Shown here: positions 47,421 to 58,525 of the stretch, in pieces
How the letters are laid out: every line of letters begins with the position of its first letter
How positions within the stretch are numbered: position 1 is the stretch's first letter
Assembly (NCBI GenBank): GCA_036346405.1
Contig: CM070562.1
Coordinates: forward strand, 78,139,482-78,203,481
From: Phyllostachys edulis
Taxonomy: Eukaryota; Streptophyta; Magnoliopsida; Poales; Poaceae
DNA: 64,000 nt
Direction of reading: 5' to 3'
Program-made: the position numbers and the translations under genes
Notes under the pieces: model-generated
The model's database searches: none
Told to the model about the DNA's origin: nothing
What the model saw: only the letters and a program-made list of their open reading frames with translations

Positions 47421-49420
47421 CTACGGGTGTTGGTACCAGTAGGTCAAAGGCTCAGGCGGCCGAGGCACCCTACTGACGGGAGTAGCCTGAGGGTGTGTCA
47501 CGAGAGCGTATTGCGTCGACTGGCTCGCTCCAGGTGTACTGTGCAGCTGTGAAGCCCCCACGAAGATCTGGCTGCTCTCGCTGTGCAAATGCCCACCACC
47601 ACCCTGGTCGAAATCGAAGTCCCTAGAGCGCGACTCCTCGTGTGACACCAGCTCCTCATCCCAAAGGGATGTACAAGCTATGAAACAGTAGTTTATGCAT
47701 GTAAATATGGCGAAAATGATGAAATAGTACATTGTGCATGCAAACAAGATAGACATACCTCGTTGCACAAAGGTAGCGGACCGCTCCACACACTCCTGCC
47801 CGTCGTACGGGTGGAACTCAGGACCGGTTCGAGAAATTTGCCGTTAGTAACTTGTGGAGTTCGAAATAAACAACCAGATGTGAGTGTTTCATACTGACCT
47901 GCGAACTATGCTGGGGGTACTCTCAGTACGGTGCCACGAGGACCCGTACGCCACATCCAGGTGAGGAGCCGTGGGGTGTGAAGCACCATGGCTCACCCCT
48001 CATCCACGCACAGGTGGGTCCACCACCTCCCTCGCCCTACGGCAAGACGCCAGCTAGATGCCTCGCCTTGTCTTTTCAACAAACTGGTCCATAACCTCTC
48101 TAATCTCCTACGCCGTCATGCTGATGCGCCCCCCGAGCGTCATACGATGTACAGAGGTCGCCAACTCGTGCATCTCCCAATGTAGATCGACATGTACACA
48201 TAATTAACAAGTTAGAAACTGAAAACTTACAAAGCAAATAAGATGTACGGACCATTCAATACGTACCACACTATGGAATGCGAAGTCCGGCTAAGTGGAG
48301 TACGTGTCGGACGTCGCTACCTTGTGTTGTGATGGGTCGTCCATGACCCTGACGCGGCGAACCCTCGTTTGACTAGAGTACCACTCGATGTACTCCTCGT
48401 ACGTTCGAGGGTCGTAGGGAGCATTTTCCTAGACGACGTCCTCCAAGGCGCGGAGCTAGCCCTGAACCCAAGGGAAAATCTTGTCCGTCCAGGAAGTCCT
48501 AGCAGGTATTCCCTTTATAGTGTACCTGTGGAGGGCAAAACGATTGTTTCGTAGGTACGTAAGGCAAATGGTACGACAGAAGTAAAATGTGAACTTACGC
48601 ATGGACGTTCAACACCACTCGCTGCCCCCAGGGGACTAGGACCCCCTATCGTATGCCAAACTGGCGCATCTCACCCAGTGCACATGGTACTCCTCCATGA
48701 AGACATCATGCACCAAGCTCCTCCGCGCGTACCAGTACGCGCGGCCTCACATGCACAGGCTCGATAGGCCTCTGGGTGCGCACACGTACACCCTGTCGAG
48801 AGTGTATGGTGTCCAGGTGACACGGTCATCCGTCAACTGATCGAATATCATAACATAGTCTGGGTAGGACGTATGCATAGTGATTGGAGTGAAGGTGACC
48901 TGTGGAATAGAACAACTAAAACTTAGCACAAGAAATTGAAATACATTACGAAAAGAATAAATATTCAGAAAACTTACCCATCAGGGACACCACACCGTAC
49001 CCATGGTCAGCCGGTCCATGTCGTCGTTGTCATCATACATGGCGACGGTGTAGGCTCCCAGGTCCAGTTATGGTTGTCCGATCTAGAAACGCTCGAAGGA
49101 CCATAGCTGAAGAAGCAGCAGGCATTTGGAGACGATGGAGTTGTCTCGAACCTGGTAGGACGCATTGCACAGGGCACGATACGTCGCGCACAGCACCGCT
49201 GGGCCCCAAGCGTAGGGTTGGATCTCCTCCAGCTCCCAGTCCGTCGGCTCGCGTGCGTACTGGATCATGTGATTGTCGACGCTGTCGTCGTGGCACCCTA
49301 CAAACATCACCCACCCGAACAGCCACAACAAGTAGGCCTCAAAGTGCCTCCTCGCCATGTACTCGTGTGTGTCCTCTGCCATACGCTCCAGATGCAAGAA
49401 GACGTATATACATCACTAAG
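47421..49420 (-). pseudogene. Plant mobile domain (PMD) gene, central and C-terminal exons
   Basis: Minus strand. From 49400: HLERMAEDTHEYMARRHFEA, LLWLFGWVMF, then GPAVLCATYRALCNASYQ and SKCLLLLQLWSFERF (about 49235-49085), which is the best-conserved PMD signature (the L-x-LYR-LC...CLLLLQLW-WER block). Next VTFTPI and VTWTPYTLDRVYVCAPRGLS (about 48900-48755), MRQFGIR and LVPWGQRVVLNVHA (about 48690-48600), RVRVMDDPSQHKVATSDTYS (about 48360-48290) and a Gly/Ser-rich tail (47660-47425). Several stops and frameshifts; splice sites were not all resolved. PMD proteins occur both as host genes and as transposon passengers. Confidence 0.6.
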
Positions 49421-49485
49421 TTGCACAAAGCAATTGAAGTGGAAGGACAAGAGTTCTAAAAAATCTTACGTAGAACTGACTTATC

Positions 49486-51072
49486 TGTTGGAAATATGCC
49501 CTAGAGGCAATCATAGAGATGATTATATTTCATTATGTTCATAATATTGGATAATATGTTATCATGTTCCTTGAATGGATCATTGGTTATGAAGATTAAC
49601 AAGTATGTGACTTGTTCGTGAAACTCTTAACTTATATGATGTCATTCTAAATGAATCCCTGGTCGGATGTCAATGGTCGGAACACTATTGACTCTATCGA
49701 CCAGCACATTGTATTGATTGATGACCTTGTTTCACCAGTCATGGGTATAGGGATATCGAATCAATAATGTGGACACATGTTAGAGAACATGGGGTTGGAT
49801 TGGCCCACCTTGAGACACTATTGAGATTGTTATGATTCTATGTGTCGTTAGTTGGTCTCAAGCAATGATGATGTATAATCCTTAGACCTGAGATCAGCAT
49901 GGTTTCCTACATGTTTAATAGCACTCTTAGGGGTTGCCAATCGCCACTCGTAACTGGATAGTTATAAAGATAGCTTTCGGTTATACTATGAAATATGTAG
50001 AAGAATGTGACTGGTCAAATATGAGATTTGCTCCTCCTAACATAATAGGAGAGATGTCTCTGGCCCCTTGTTGTGGTCGGATAAAGAAAGTGCATGACCA
50101 CACCACTAGTGGTCGAAGTGTTCAACCACGTGAAGTTATCCGACACTTGATCGAGAAAGTATTGAACAGTCTATGGATGACACAACATCTCACCTAGAGT
50201 TCAACCAGACATCGTGAGGCAAAGGGAGAATACACGAGTAGGTCACTTAGTTCGATCGATTCTGGATTGGTCATATGGAATCTGAGCTAGTCGTGGGCGG
50301 TGAGCGTAATCCGAGTGGTCGTAACACAGTCGTGAGGAGTTCTGGTAGTCGTGACCAAATACGAACCAGTTGTATAGATATAGGACCTAGTCGTAAGTGA
50401 TGAGGACCTAGTCATAGATCATATTGCATTAAGGTTTGTCTGATATAATTTGTGTGTATTCAAGAATCGTTATATCCTGCTAGGAACCGCTAACGACTCA
50501 TGGTCGGAAAGGGTTTCCGAGTCACAACCGATTACGCATGAACCTACAGGGTCACACACCTAAGGGGTTGGAACAAAACGTGTTCAGATAGGATCCATCA
50601 TGAGCACTATATAACGAGATGCTTGAGGCTATTGGGAGGGGGTGAACAGAACAAATAAGACACACGAAAGTCGTGAGTTGAGTTGTTCCACCGAAACCCT
50701 AGCCGCCATCTTTCTGAGAGCTCTGCCATGCGACTTGGTGCTAGCACACCGACGCATGGTTGTTCCTTCCCTGGACATATGGATACCGTAGAGGCGCTAC
50801 TGCAGTTGCTGTTGTGCTTGAGGACGATCCGCGATCTTCATAAGAAACTGCAGAAGTTGCTGGAGGAGACGATTGACTCGCGAGGACGCTGAACGATCGA
50901 CTTCGACCACTACATCAACGCACTCTACGTTGGATTGGGCTGCTCCAACTCTTCTTCTGCTGCTCTGCGCGTCCAGTGGTAATGATTTGTGATCATCTAC
51001 TTGCTTGGCTTTCTGGTTTACGTGGTAGAAAATTTTGATTTATTGCTATCGTAGCCTACCCGTACCCCTGCA
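49486..51072 (+). repeat. 5' LTR of the copia element
   Basis: TG...CA ends, followed by a Met-type primer-binding site. The start TGTTGGAAATATGCCCTAGA is a common grass copia LTR start. Confidence 0.8.
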
Positions 51073-53016
51073 GTGGTATTAGAGCCATCCTGCGTAGTTT
51101 TTGATCTGGATCGGTGGCATATAGATAATATGTGGTAGTAGTAGATTGGATCTATTACTGGTCAGGTCTGGTAACCTAGATCGGTTCATAGAGATGGAAT
51201 GATCTAGGCCCTGGTCGATAAGATCGGTCGGTTTTTCGGTGGTAGTAGATGGGTTTACGAGGAGATATGAGCTATAAGGACCAGATGGTTTATAACGCTT
51301 TTTCACGACCATACTGCATATCACTCCTACCAGTCGGAATTCCGCCATAAGAGTTTGTCGCAGTATGTGGTCGTATCAAGGCAATGATCAGAATGGTTCG
51401 GAATAGGGTTAATATGATTAATCTGATGATTTCGAAGGCTCGGTTACATGAATAAGATTCATGTCTCGGAAAAAAATTTCGAGCGTGTTGCCCCTTCGAA
51501 CCCCACCCGCTAACCGGCTAGCGGGACCGCCATGCTGGGTAGTCGTACCGCGTGTTATAGGTGGTATATGTTCATATCGCTTGATAGAATTGTATTCTAT
51601 GCATAATTTGTTTTTGCAGGGATTGATCTGAATAGTATCACCCATAATGTATAGGATGCATGTATGTGTGTAATATTCATGACCTGCGTGTCATGCTTAT
51701 TGCAGCCTAAGGCTGTCTATATTTGTATAACGGCCTGCATGTCGACTTGTGATACTTCTTCACTCCTTGTAATTCATTACTTGTGTTATTAGGAGTAATG
51801 GCTTAGTGGGAGTACTTGGAGGAGTTGACCACTTGGAGACAAGGCGTATAGGTTGTATGGCTATGGAGATCACCATGTGGAAGGGTCATACTATATCACA
51901 ATGCAATTTGATTGTCTGTGAATGCGCTTATATTCCTGTTCATTTATTTATATGCATGTTATTTGAATGCTTTAAATGCTTTTAACATGGTAGAAGTAAG
52001 TTTCCCTCACATAATGTTAATTTAAATTGATGCCCTCCCAATTGGCTACACCATCCAAAGTCATGTATTTTAATGGTAGGTCTTGCTAAAGCAGAGTACC
52101 ATTAATATTCCTTGATTAGATGGGTTTGTGTCGGACACTTACACGTATATCATTGGTTTAACTTGACAAGGTCATCATAACGGTTATGAACCTTGGGGCA
52201 TAGGGTTGGGTGCCGGAGCATAGAGATGCTGCCCAACAATAAGAGTCATATAGAGATATGATTAGTAAAGGGTTGCTTACCAAATTCACTAATCTTCTAG
52301 CAGTGATGCCAAAGCTCACTAGTAGATTAACTGATTGTTGGTCTTGAATCACTAAATGTCATAAGTGGGATATGATATTTAGTGTGAGTATCTTTATTAA
52401 ATTGTTTAATAGAAGTTACTTTTCTTGAACATGTGTCTTAGTTTTGCATATTTTATGTTGTAGATCATGGCACCAACTGCTGTACCTACATCCGGTTTTG
52501 CATTACGTTCGATACTTGATAAAGAAAAACTGAATGGAACCAATTTTGCGGATTGGTCCCGCAACCTAAGAATTGTTCTCAGGCAAGATAAAAAGGAACA
52601 TGTTCTAGAGGAACCAATTTCAGATGTGCCTGCTGAAAATGCTACTACTACTCTTAAAACAGCCTATAAAAGGGCATGTGATGAATCCCTTGATGTTAGC
52701 TGTCTCATGCTTGCTGCTATGAACTCAGACCTTCAGAAGCAGTTTGAGAACATAAAAGCCTACGATATGATCGTGGCACTCAAAGGCATGTTTGAGACAC
52801 AAGCAAGAACTGAGAGATATGAGACCTCAAAGAAGTTGTTTGGGAGTAAGCTAGCTGAGGGAAGTCCGGTGAGCCCACATGTAATCAAAATGATTGGTTA
52901 CACAGAGAACTTGGAAAAGCTTTGTTTTCCATTTAGTCAAGAGTTGGCTACAGATTTGATTCTTGCTTCACTTCCTACAAGCTATGGGCAGTTCATTCTG
53001 TACTTCTATTGGAGTC
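49486..53016 (+). mobile_element. Truncated Ty1/copia element: 5' LTR, primer-binding site, partial gag
   Basis: 5' LTR 49486-51072 (TGTTGGAAATATGCC...CCCCTGCA, 1587 bp), one spacer base, primer-binding site TGGTATTAGAGCC (51074-51086), a 1.4-kb leader and part of gag (52467-53000). No pol and no 3' LTR. TTATC precedes the LTR (49481-49485) and also follows the truncation point (53017-53021). It interrupts the PMD gene. Confidence 0.8.
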
Positions 53017-53027
53017 TTATCTACTGA
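52467..53027 (+). pseudogene. Copia gag (UBN2/retrotran_gag type), C-terminally truncated
   Basis: Met at 52467 (MAPTAVPTSGFALRSILDKE), then KLNGTNFADWSRNLRIVLRQ, CLMLAAMNSDLQKQFEN and LILASLPTSYGQF at about 52956-52995. The next residues (ILYFYWSLIY) are unlike the family, so the element sequence ends near 53000. The zinc knuckle and the whole of pol are absent. Confidence 0.85.
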
Positions 53028-53480
53028 TTAGTCGGTGCTATCTCCCTGCACGGGAGGTGGAAGGTGCGTCTTCGGCCTCCACCGGTCAACTAGTGCCGTC
53101 AGGAGGCACCGATCATACGGAAAGCGCCTCGACGTACGACCACCGCCCGCGCGGTCCTGGTCATCCTCCCACATCGCCTCCATCATCCTCGCTAGTGGAA
53201 GGAGGCCTGCCGCTCTCAACTTGCGTCGAAATGATTACGAACAAATGTAAGTACACCCAAAGTAGTCAGATTGTAATTGAGTACACAAAGGTCACAACAA
53301 CACGTACCTTGGAACCCAACGTGGATCCACCCTCCATGCTCTCATGGGCGTGCACAACCGTCGCCTCGCCCTCCTGGGGGAGGATGGTACCGAGGCAACT
53401 ACGGTGATGCGCGTCAATGGCCGGGTCAAGCAACTCGTACGACCAATGCACAACGTCTCTTGGGTCCGCCATACCTGAAA
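53028..53480 (-). pseudogene. PMD gene, N-terminal exons
   Basis: First coding exon: MADPRDVVHWSYELLDPAID starts at 53472 and ends in TTCCAAG before GTACGTG at 53306-53307, with a CAG acceptor just upstream of the Met (about 53481). Second exon from about 53222: LRAAGLLPLARMMEAMWEDD, then FPYDRCLLTALVDRWRPKTH and LPPPVQGDST, which is the usual PMD order ending just before the G-E-M-P-T-L block. That block and the following about 100 residues are missing where the copia element is inserted. Confidence 0.6.
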
Positions 53481-53622
53481 ATTCAGTGCATACATTGTAA
53501 ATACTATGAAATATATACAAAAAGTAATAAGAAGCGATATATCTAATTAATTCAATTATTGCATGATTAGTGACACATAGGAAACTAACTGTATCGACAT
53601 ATAAATTTTTAGAGGTATCTTG

Positions 53623-54215
53623 CCGTGTACAAATGAAAAGTAAAATTAAGTTCACAATATTTTAATTAACATCTACATTCCCAATTTAGCCACTCTGGAA
53701 TTTTTATAGATACCTTGCTATTTTCTTTGTTTGCAAATTATTTAGCGTGCATGAATGGAAACTAAAATTAAGTTGGGATACATACCCTATTTAGCTACTC
53801 TGCAATTTTTACAGATTTTTAATAGGTATCTTGCTACTTTCCTTGTTTAAAAAGTGTCTCCATCATTTTGAAATATTTACCGTGTACAAATGGAAACAAA
53901 AAGTAAGTTCACAATATTTTAATTCAGCTCTACATATCCTATGTACCTACTTTGGATTTCTTAGAGAATTTTTAGGGGTGTCTTGCTATTTTCCTAGTTT
54001 AAAAAGTATTTTTGGTATTAACAGAATATTTACCGTGCACAAATGGAAACCAAAATTAAGTTGAGATTATTTTGATTAAGCTCTACATACCCTATTTAGC
54101 TACTCTACATTTTTTATAGATTTTTAATATGTATCTTTTATTTTTTTAGAGGTGTTTTCCTATTTTCTGGTTTAAAAAGTATTTTCAGCATTAACAAAAT
54201 ATTTACCATGTAAAA
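53623..54215. repeat. AT-rich tandem repeat of 125-175-bp units
   Basis: Units start near 53623, 53746, 53880, 54033 and 54207 with (A)CCGTGTACAAATGGAAAC variants. They share CTCTACATACCCTATTTAGC and TATCTTGCTATTTTC blocks. It lies between the putative 5' exon and the first coding exon of the PMD gene, probably an intron. Confidence 0.7.
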
Positions 54216-54439
54216 ATGAAAACCTACAAAGTTTTCTTAGTATTTTTGTGGATTTATTCTAAATTGTTTGACTACTACAATATAAATAATATCTATACGA
54301 TGAACTAAACAATACACAAGTCAAATGATGTACTACATAAAACAACAATACATCTAAAATTATCTAATCATTGAATTCTATGTCGCTATTTTTATTTGCT
54401 AACCTACAAGGTTTTGAATTTATGTATAAAGTTACAAGA

Positions 54440-54565
54440 ACATTTACCTGCAAAATGAGCGACCCGATCTGCTGCTTCGTTTCTCTCCTCCGCTAGGAAT
54501 CGCCAGGGCTTCGCTGCGTCTCTTCTTCCATCTCCTCCTCTCTCTTCTCTTTTTTAAGAATTAAA
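54440..54565 (-). other. Possible non-coding 5' exon of the PMD gene
   Basis: On the minus strand a purine-rich GAGAGAGGAGGAGATGG stretch, then CGATTCCTAGCGGAGG and a clear donor TTTTGCAG/GTAAATG at about 54448. It lies just inside the right inverted repeat, where a transcript of the element would begin. A short Met frame here stops quickly. Confidence 0.35.
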
Positions 54566-54599
54566 ATGATTTTTCCACCGAATTTTGGGGGTATATAGT

Positions 54600-54841
54600 T
54601 GAACCGGCGACATGAACCATTTCAACTGCGATCTGCACACTCTTCAATGCAAATCGCCAGCTGAAATGACGACATACAGTTGGAACAGCGACTGATAGTA
54701 AATATGTTACTGTCGTCATTCTAAATAGCGACATACACTTATTTTTGTAATATATTTCTTCGACTATTTTTTTAATTATCTTTTAAATAAATATTATTTT
54801 TAAAAAATCATCCCAAAACTACGCTGTCAGCGATGATTATC
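54600..54841 (-). repeat. Right long terminal inverted repeat
   Basis: Inverse copy of 44041-44270, about 75-80 percent alike by eye in its best 120 bases. Confidence 0.7.
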
Positions 54842-54851
54842 AATCATGTTC

Positions 54852-55821
54852 CATTTATTTTTCTCCAAAAAAAAAAATCCATGTTCTATTGATGAAGAAC
54901 CACTCAAAAGATGTCCCTGGATGCAAGCCACCCTTTTTAATGTAGACGATGACTTCCAAAAGTTTAACACATACAGGTCACAAACTTAAAAATATACCAC
55001 CCTTTTTGTTTACTTTTTCTAACGAAAATTAAGAAACGATCTGAGTGTTTGTATTAGCATTTCACTCCAAAGATACACACACCGCAATTGATATTTCACA
55101 AATCAGGTGAGAATAGAACGCAATCAATTCTTACTTGTTTACTACTTGTGTAAACGAAAGAAAACAACGGTTCTCACGAATCACAACGCAGCTGCGTGAG
55201 TCTGCCCAAGTCTAGGCCAGAGCCAGCTCGATGTAAACATGTCTTTTAACCCACCCGAACTAGGCGAATTCACTCTATCCAAACATGCAAAAGCAATAGA
55301 TTGTTTTTTCTTTGTGATTTTACTAATATTTAATTTGAAAGCATGTGAACTATTTAGAACTTTATTAGTTTGTTTGGTGGCATAACATTTTTAAATAATA
55401 ATTCTACAGATGTTATCTTGGTAAAATCACTAATTATATGTAGGACTTCCCCAAAGATGCAGATGCTGTACGTGCAAACTGTTTCTTTCTACAAAATCTT
55501 AGCCATGTTGGCCATTTGTAGGGAAAGCTTGAAACGTTGCACAAACAACTTTGCTCTTTGGGGAAAGAATCTCAGAAGGCATCGATTTGGAATTTAGGAT
55601 CGTTTCTCTTTGTACAGGGGACAAAAGTTTGACCAAAATATGTGCGCGCGGACACTTATTCTCATGGCCCAATTTTTCTCGTTGAACACCGCCATGAACG
55701 ATTACTTTTCGCTCCACTCCATTTTTCAGATATACACCCTCCCAAACTCAGCACGGCAAAGATTTCAAAGAGTAGTGAGAGGAAAATGAACGAGCAATCA
55801 GCCAAGAAGCCAACGCTCTGC
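54852..55821. other. 3' flank of the MYB gene
   Basis: No coding frame recognised. AT-rich. Presumably contains the 3' UTR of the minus-strand MYB gene directly below 55822. Confidence 0.45.
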
Positions 55822-58013
55822 CTAAATCTGGGACAAGCACTTCATGTCACCGGCCTGCATGAACAATCTGAGCCAGAAGTCCATGTCGTCGTTGCCCGAC
55901 GACGGCGGTGAAGCACTGTCCGCGCCGAAGAGGTCGCCGCTCTGCATCCTGGAACAGGAGCTGTCTACCGTCATTGCCAGCGTCTCGAACCAGAAGCTGT
56001 CGTCAATTTGTAACTCCTCTTCCGAGGTGAAGTTATCAGTGTTATCCAGTGACGAGGCCATCGAGTAGTCGGTGGTCGCCGACGTCGACAGGGACTGCTC
56101 CGGCGACACCGGCACGGTAGTCAGGCCGTCGAGCGCGCTCACGGCCTCGGGCTTCTTGGTTTTGCGCTTGGGCGCACTGGTTTTTCCTTGCGCTTGCCCG
56201 GATGGCTTTGGTTCGAGGCGCTTCTTGAGGTCCGTGTGCCAGACGTTCTTGATCTCGTTGTCCGTCCTCCCCGGCAGCCAGTGGCGGAGCCAGGATTTAA
56301 GAAAGCCTCGGGTCCAAAACTAAACGACTATAAGTCTATAACTAACATCAAATATTATCAACACTGAGATATAACAAAAGTACAATACAAATGCACAATC
56401 GAAATAAAATTTGAATTCGATGTTTAACGATACGACAAAATAGATAAAACATAGCAAAAAAAAAAGAGAATGTAACATACCACTAGCACGAGGTAATTTT
56501 TGCTTAATTAACAAAGATTTGGTTCATTTGATCGTATCATATCTTCATCAACATTGTCATACCATCATATGTCATACATTGAATCATATATTCATACTCA
56601 TAAATCATAAGTCATAAATCATAACTAATTAACTCATTTACTAAAATAATCCAATGTACTTATATCAATTGCCAAAGTATTAAGTACTTAGTACTTTAAG
56701 TCTACTCATACAACTAAACTAAACAACTATATTTATATTAGCCTGAAGCCTCAGTTAGTTCCACAATCCACAGTGAGGAATCCTCACCTAACAGTATACT
56801 TACTAATTTTCTTTAGAAGCAATGGCTGGCACCGGCAATGCCTGGTAAGTGGCTGACGAGGCCAAAGCAGCGGTCTTGAGGGCCCTGGCCAGGCCGGAGC
56901 GGCGACGCTGCAAGCAAGGCTGGCGGGTGGGCGGCGGCGAACCTTGGGCGCAGAAGCATGAATCTGGCGAGGCGAGGCGAGGAAGGCGGCGGCGGCGGTC
57001 AGCGCGACGGCGCGCCTTGCCAGCCGTTCTTTGAGCCGGCGGAGCGGCGACAATGCGCAAAGCATGCGGCCGGGCGCATGATCGCTCTGGCGGGCTGGTG
57101 TGATGGCGCATGGCGCTAGAAGGGGCTGGGGAGGGCTGCGGTCTGCGACTGTGGGCGGCAGGCGAAAGGTGATCGAAGGCGCCGGGGGAGGGAGGAGCCG
57201 GAGGTAGGCACGATGGCACTCGGGAGGGAGTTGGGGAATGAGTGAATGACCTAGCTCCTGCGCAAGCTGCGGACTGCGATCGCATTTTGTTTCGGCTGCT
57301 TGGCCCGCTCGGGAGGGAAGGTGTTGGGCCGGCTGTCTCGAGGACTCGGGCCGACCAGGAAGGCTCGGGCCTCTCCATTGCAGGCTATTTTTTGAATGCA
57401 GAATTACTAAATTTTTTCATTGCTTTTTTTGCTGGGCCTCGGGCCGTTGCCCATCTCCGCCCCTGCCGGCAGCCTCGCGGAAATCGCAGACCATCTGAAT
57501 CACACATAGAAGAGTTGTTTAATTAGTGTTCATATTCTTTCGTCAAAATTTAACACGGATAAGTAATTGATTGGGGCATGTTTTATATTGTTCCGGCAAG
57601 AATGGTTTCCACGACTGAATCAACTTGTGAGTGATTCAATCAAGAACCGGTCTGGCGCTGTTTCACTGAAGCAGCAATATTAGATTAAAATAGAACCCCT
57701 CATTAAGCCCATGGCGTCTCCAATGACGGAATTTAGTAGTAGTACGATACCTGTTGCCGAGCAGGTCGTGGAGGTGGATGATGGCGTCCTCCTCCTCCCT
57801 GTTGAAGTTGCCGCGCTTGATGTCCGGGCGCAGGTAGTTGATCCACCGGAGGCGGCAGCTCTTGCCGCAGCGCAGCAGGCCGGCCTGCTTGGGCAGCGCG
57901 CGCCAGTTGCTGTGCCCGTGCCGCTCGATGTGGGCGACCAGGATCCTGTCCTCCTCCGCCGTCCAGGGACCCCTCTTGAGCCCCATCTTCTCGCAGCACG
58001 GAGCTCTCCCCAT
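55822..58013 (-). CDS. R2R3-MYB transcription factor, subgroup-2 (MYB13/14/15-like), split by a hAT-like insertion
   Basis: DNA-binding transcription factor in the nucleus. Exon 1 (58013-57751) encodes MGRAPCCEKMGLKRGPWTAE, the R2 repeat with its Trp series (GPWT, SNWRALP, LRWINYLRPDIKRGNF) and the start of R3. The donor is AACAG/GTATCG; the acceptor ATTCAG precedes 57494. Exon 2 continues with WSAISARLPG, then is interrupted by a 1187-bp hAT-like element (56279-57465) with an 8-bp duplication. Beyond it RTDNEIKNVWHTDLKKRL follows, and the subgroup-2-type motifs IDDSFWFETL and DFWLRLFMQAGD stand before the stop at 55822-55824. Counting one copy of the duplication, the coding sequence is 741 nt (246 residues) without any stop. 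The common first MYB intron is absent. As it stands the allele should be null or truncated unless the insert excises or is spliced. Confidence 0.9.
56279..57465. mobile_element. Non-autonomous hAT-like element in the MYB R3 exon
   Basis: Left end CAGTGGCGGAGCCAGGATTT and right end (reverse complement) CAGGGGCGGAGATGGGCAAC share the 11-base tip CAGKGGCGGAG. Both ends continue with a CCTCGGG motif. The 8-bp target duplication CCGGCAGC is perfect (56271-56278 and 57466-57473). The interior is AT-rich on the left and GC-rich on the right (56850-57400), with a 191-codon minus-strand frame that has no transposase features. Perfect duplication and an otherwise open host frame indicate a fairly recent insertion. 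Confidence 0.9.
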
Positions 58014-58525
58014 TGCTGACTTGTTAATAACTTCTCTCTCTCCCTTCGTTTCCTCTTCTCCGCCGGCGAAGACGCTCGCGCTTGCTCGATCTCTTTCCTG
58101 AGCGTTGTGTGTGTGATTGATAGATTACTCGGTGTTTGACGCTTTGGGCGAGGGAGTTGGCTGTGCTTGCTCGGTCGGGCTCGGCGGAGTGCAGCTGAAT
58201 AGCTGATGCTTGTGTGGATTGCGAGGGACGTTGGGCTATTAACGCTTATACTGTTATACATTCCGGGAAGAAAGCGTGGCCTCCTCGCGCCCTCTACATC
58301 ACTCCAAAAAGGCGGGTTGTCGGATCGCTCGGCGGACGCTCGAGATCGTATGGAGTGGCCAGCCCATCCGGAAGCGGTCGGATCCCCATTGGACGGCCAG
58401 AAACCTCTCAACGTGATCCCTAATCCCGCTCCTCTCTCGCTCGACCCCGTGCCGCCGCTCTTCCTCTCACTGCTTTCCCCTTTGCTTGCTGTCCTCTTCT
58501 TCTCCTTCCTCCACCGTTGAAAGCA
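58014..58525 (-). promoter_or_regulatory. MYB gene 5' UTR and promoter region
   Basis: Upstream of the MYB start. A TATA-like GTATAACAGTATAAGC lies on the minus strand at about 58243-58258, roughly 230 bases before the ATG. The leader between is rich in CACACA and CGAGCAAGC. No element of known specificity was identified with confidence. Confidence 0.35.

Larger units (their letters stand above)
44041..54841. mobile_element. Long-inverted-repeat element (MULE-like) carrying a PMD gene
   Basis: The left end (44041-44270) and the reverse complement of the right end (54600-54841) align along most of their length: GATGATCATTGC versus GATAATCATCGC at the tip, then TTTAAAAGATAATTAAAAAA in both, GTCGCCATTTAGAATGACG versus GTCGCTATTTAGAATGACG, and further similarity. 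Between them is a broken minus-strand gene with plant mobile domain and GRF-like finger. Inside it are an LTR fragment (46252-47405) and a truncated copia element (49486-53016). ATCGTGTTC (44016-44024) and ATCATGTTC (54843-54851) could be a 9-bp target duplication if 14 extra bases lie at the left tip. The superfamily assignment (Mutator-like) is an inference; no MULE transposase is visible. Confidence 0.55.

Noticed and set aside
56803..57378. 191-codon minus-strand frame inside the hAT-like insertion
   Set aside because: Pro/Arg/Ser/Ala-rich, no transposase (BED or hATC) motif; GC-rich filler of a non-autonomous element.
57680..58411. 243-codon minus-strand frame overlapping MYB exon 1
   Set aside because: It is the +1 frame shadow of the MYB exon; the MYB frame carries all conserved residues.
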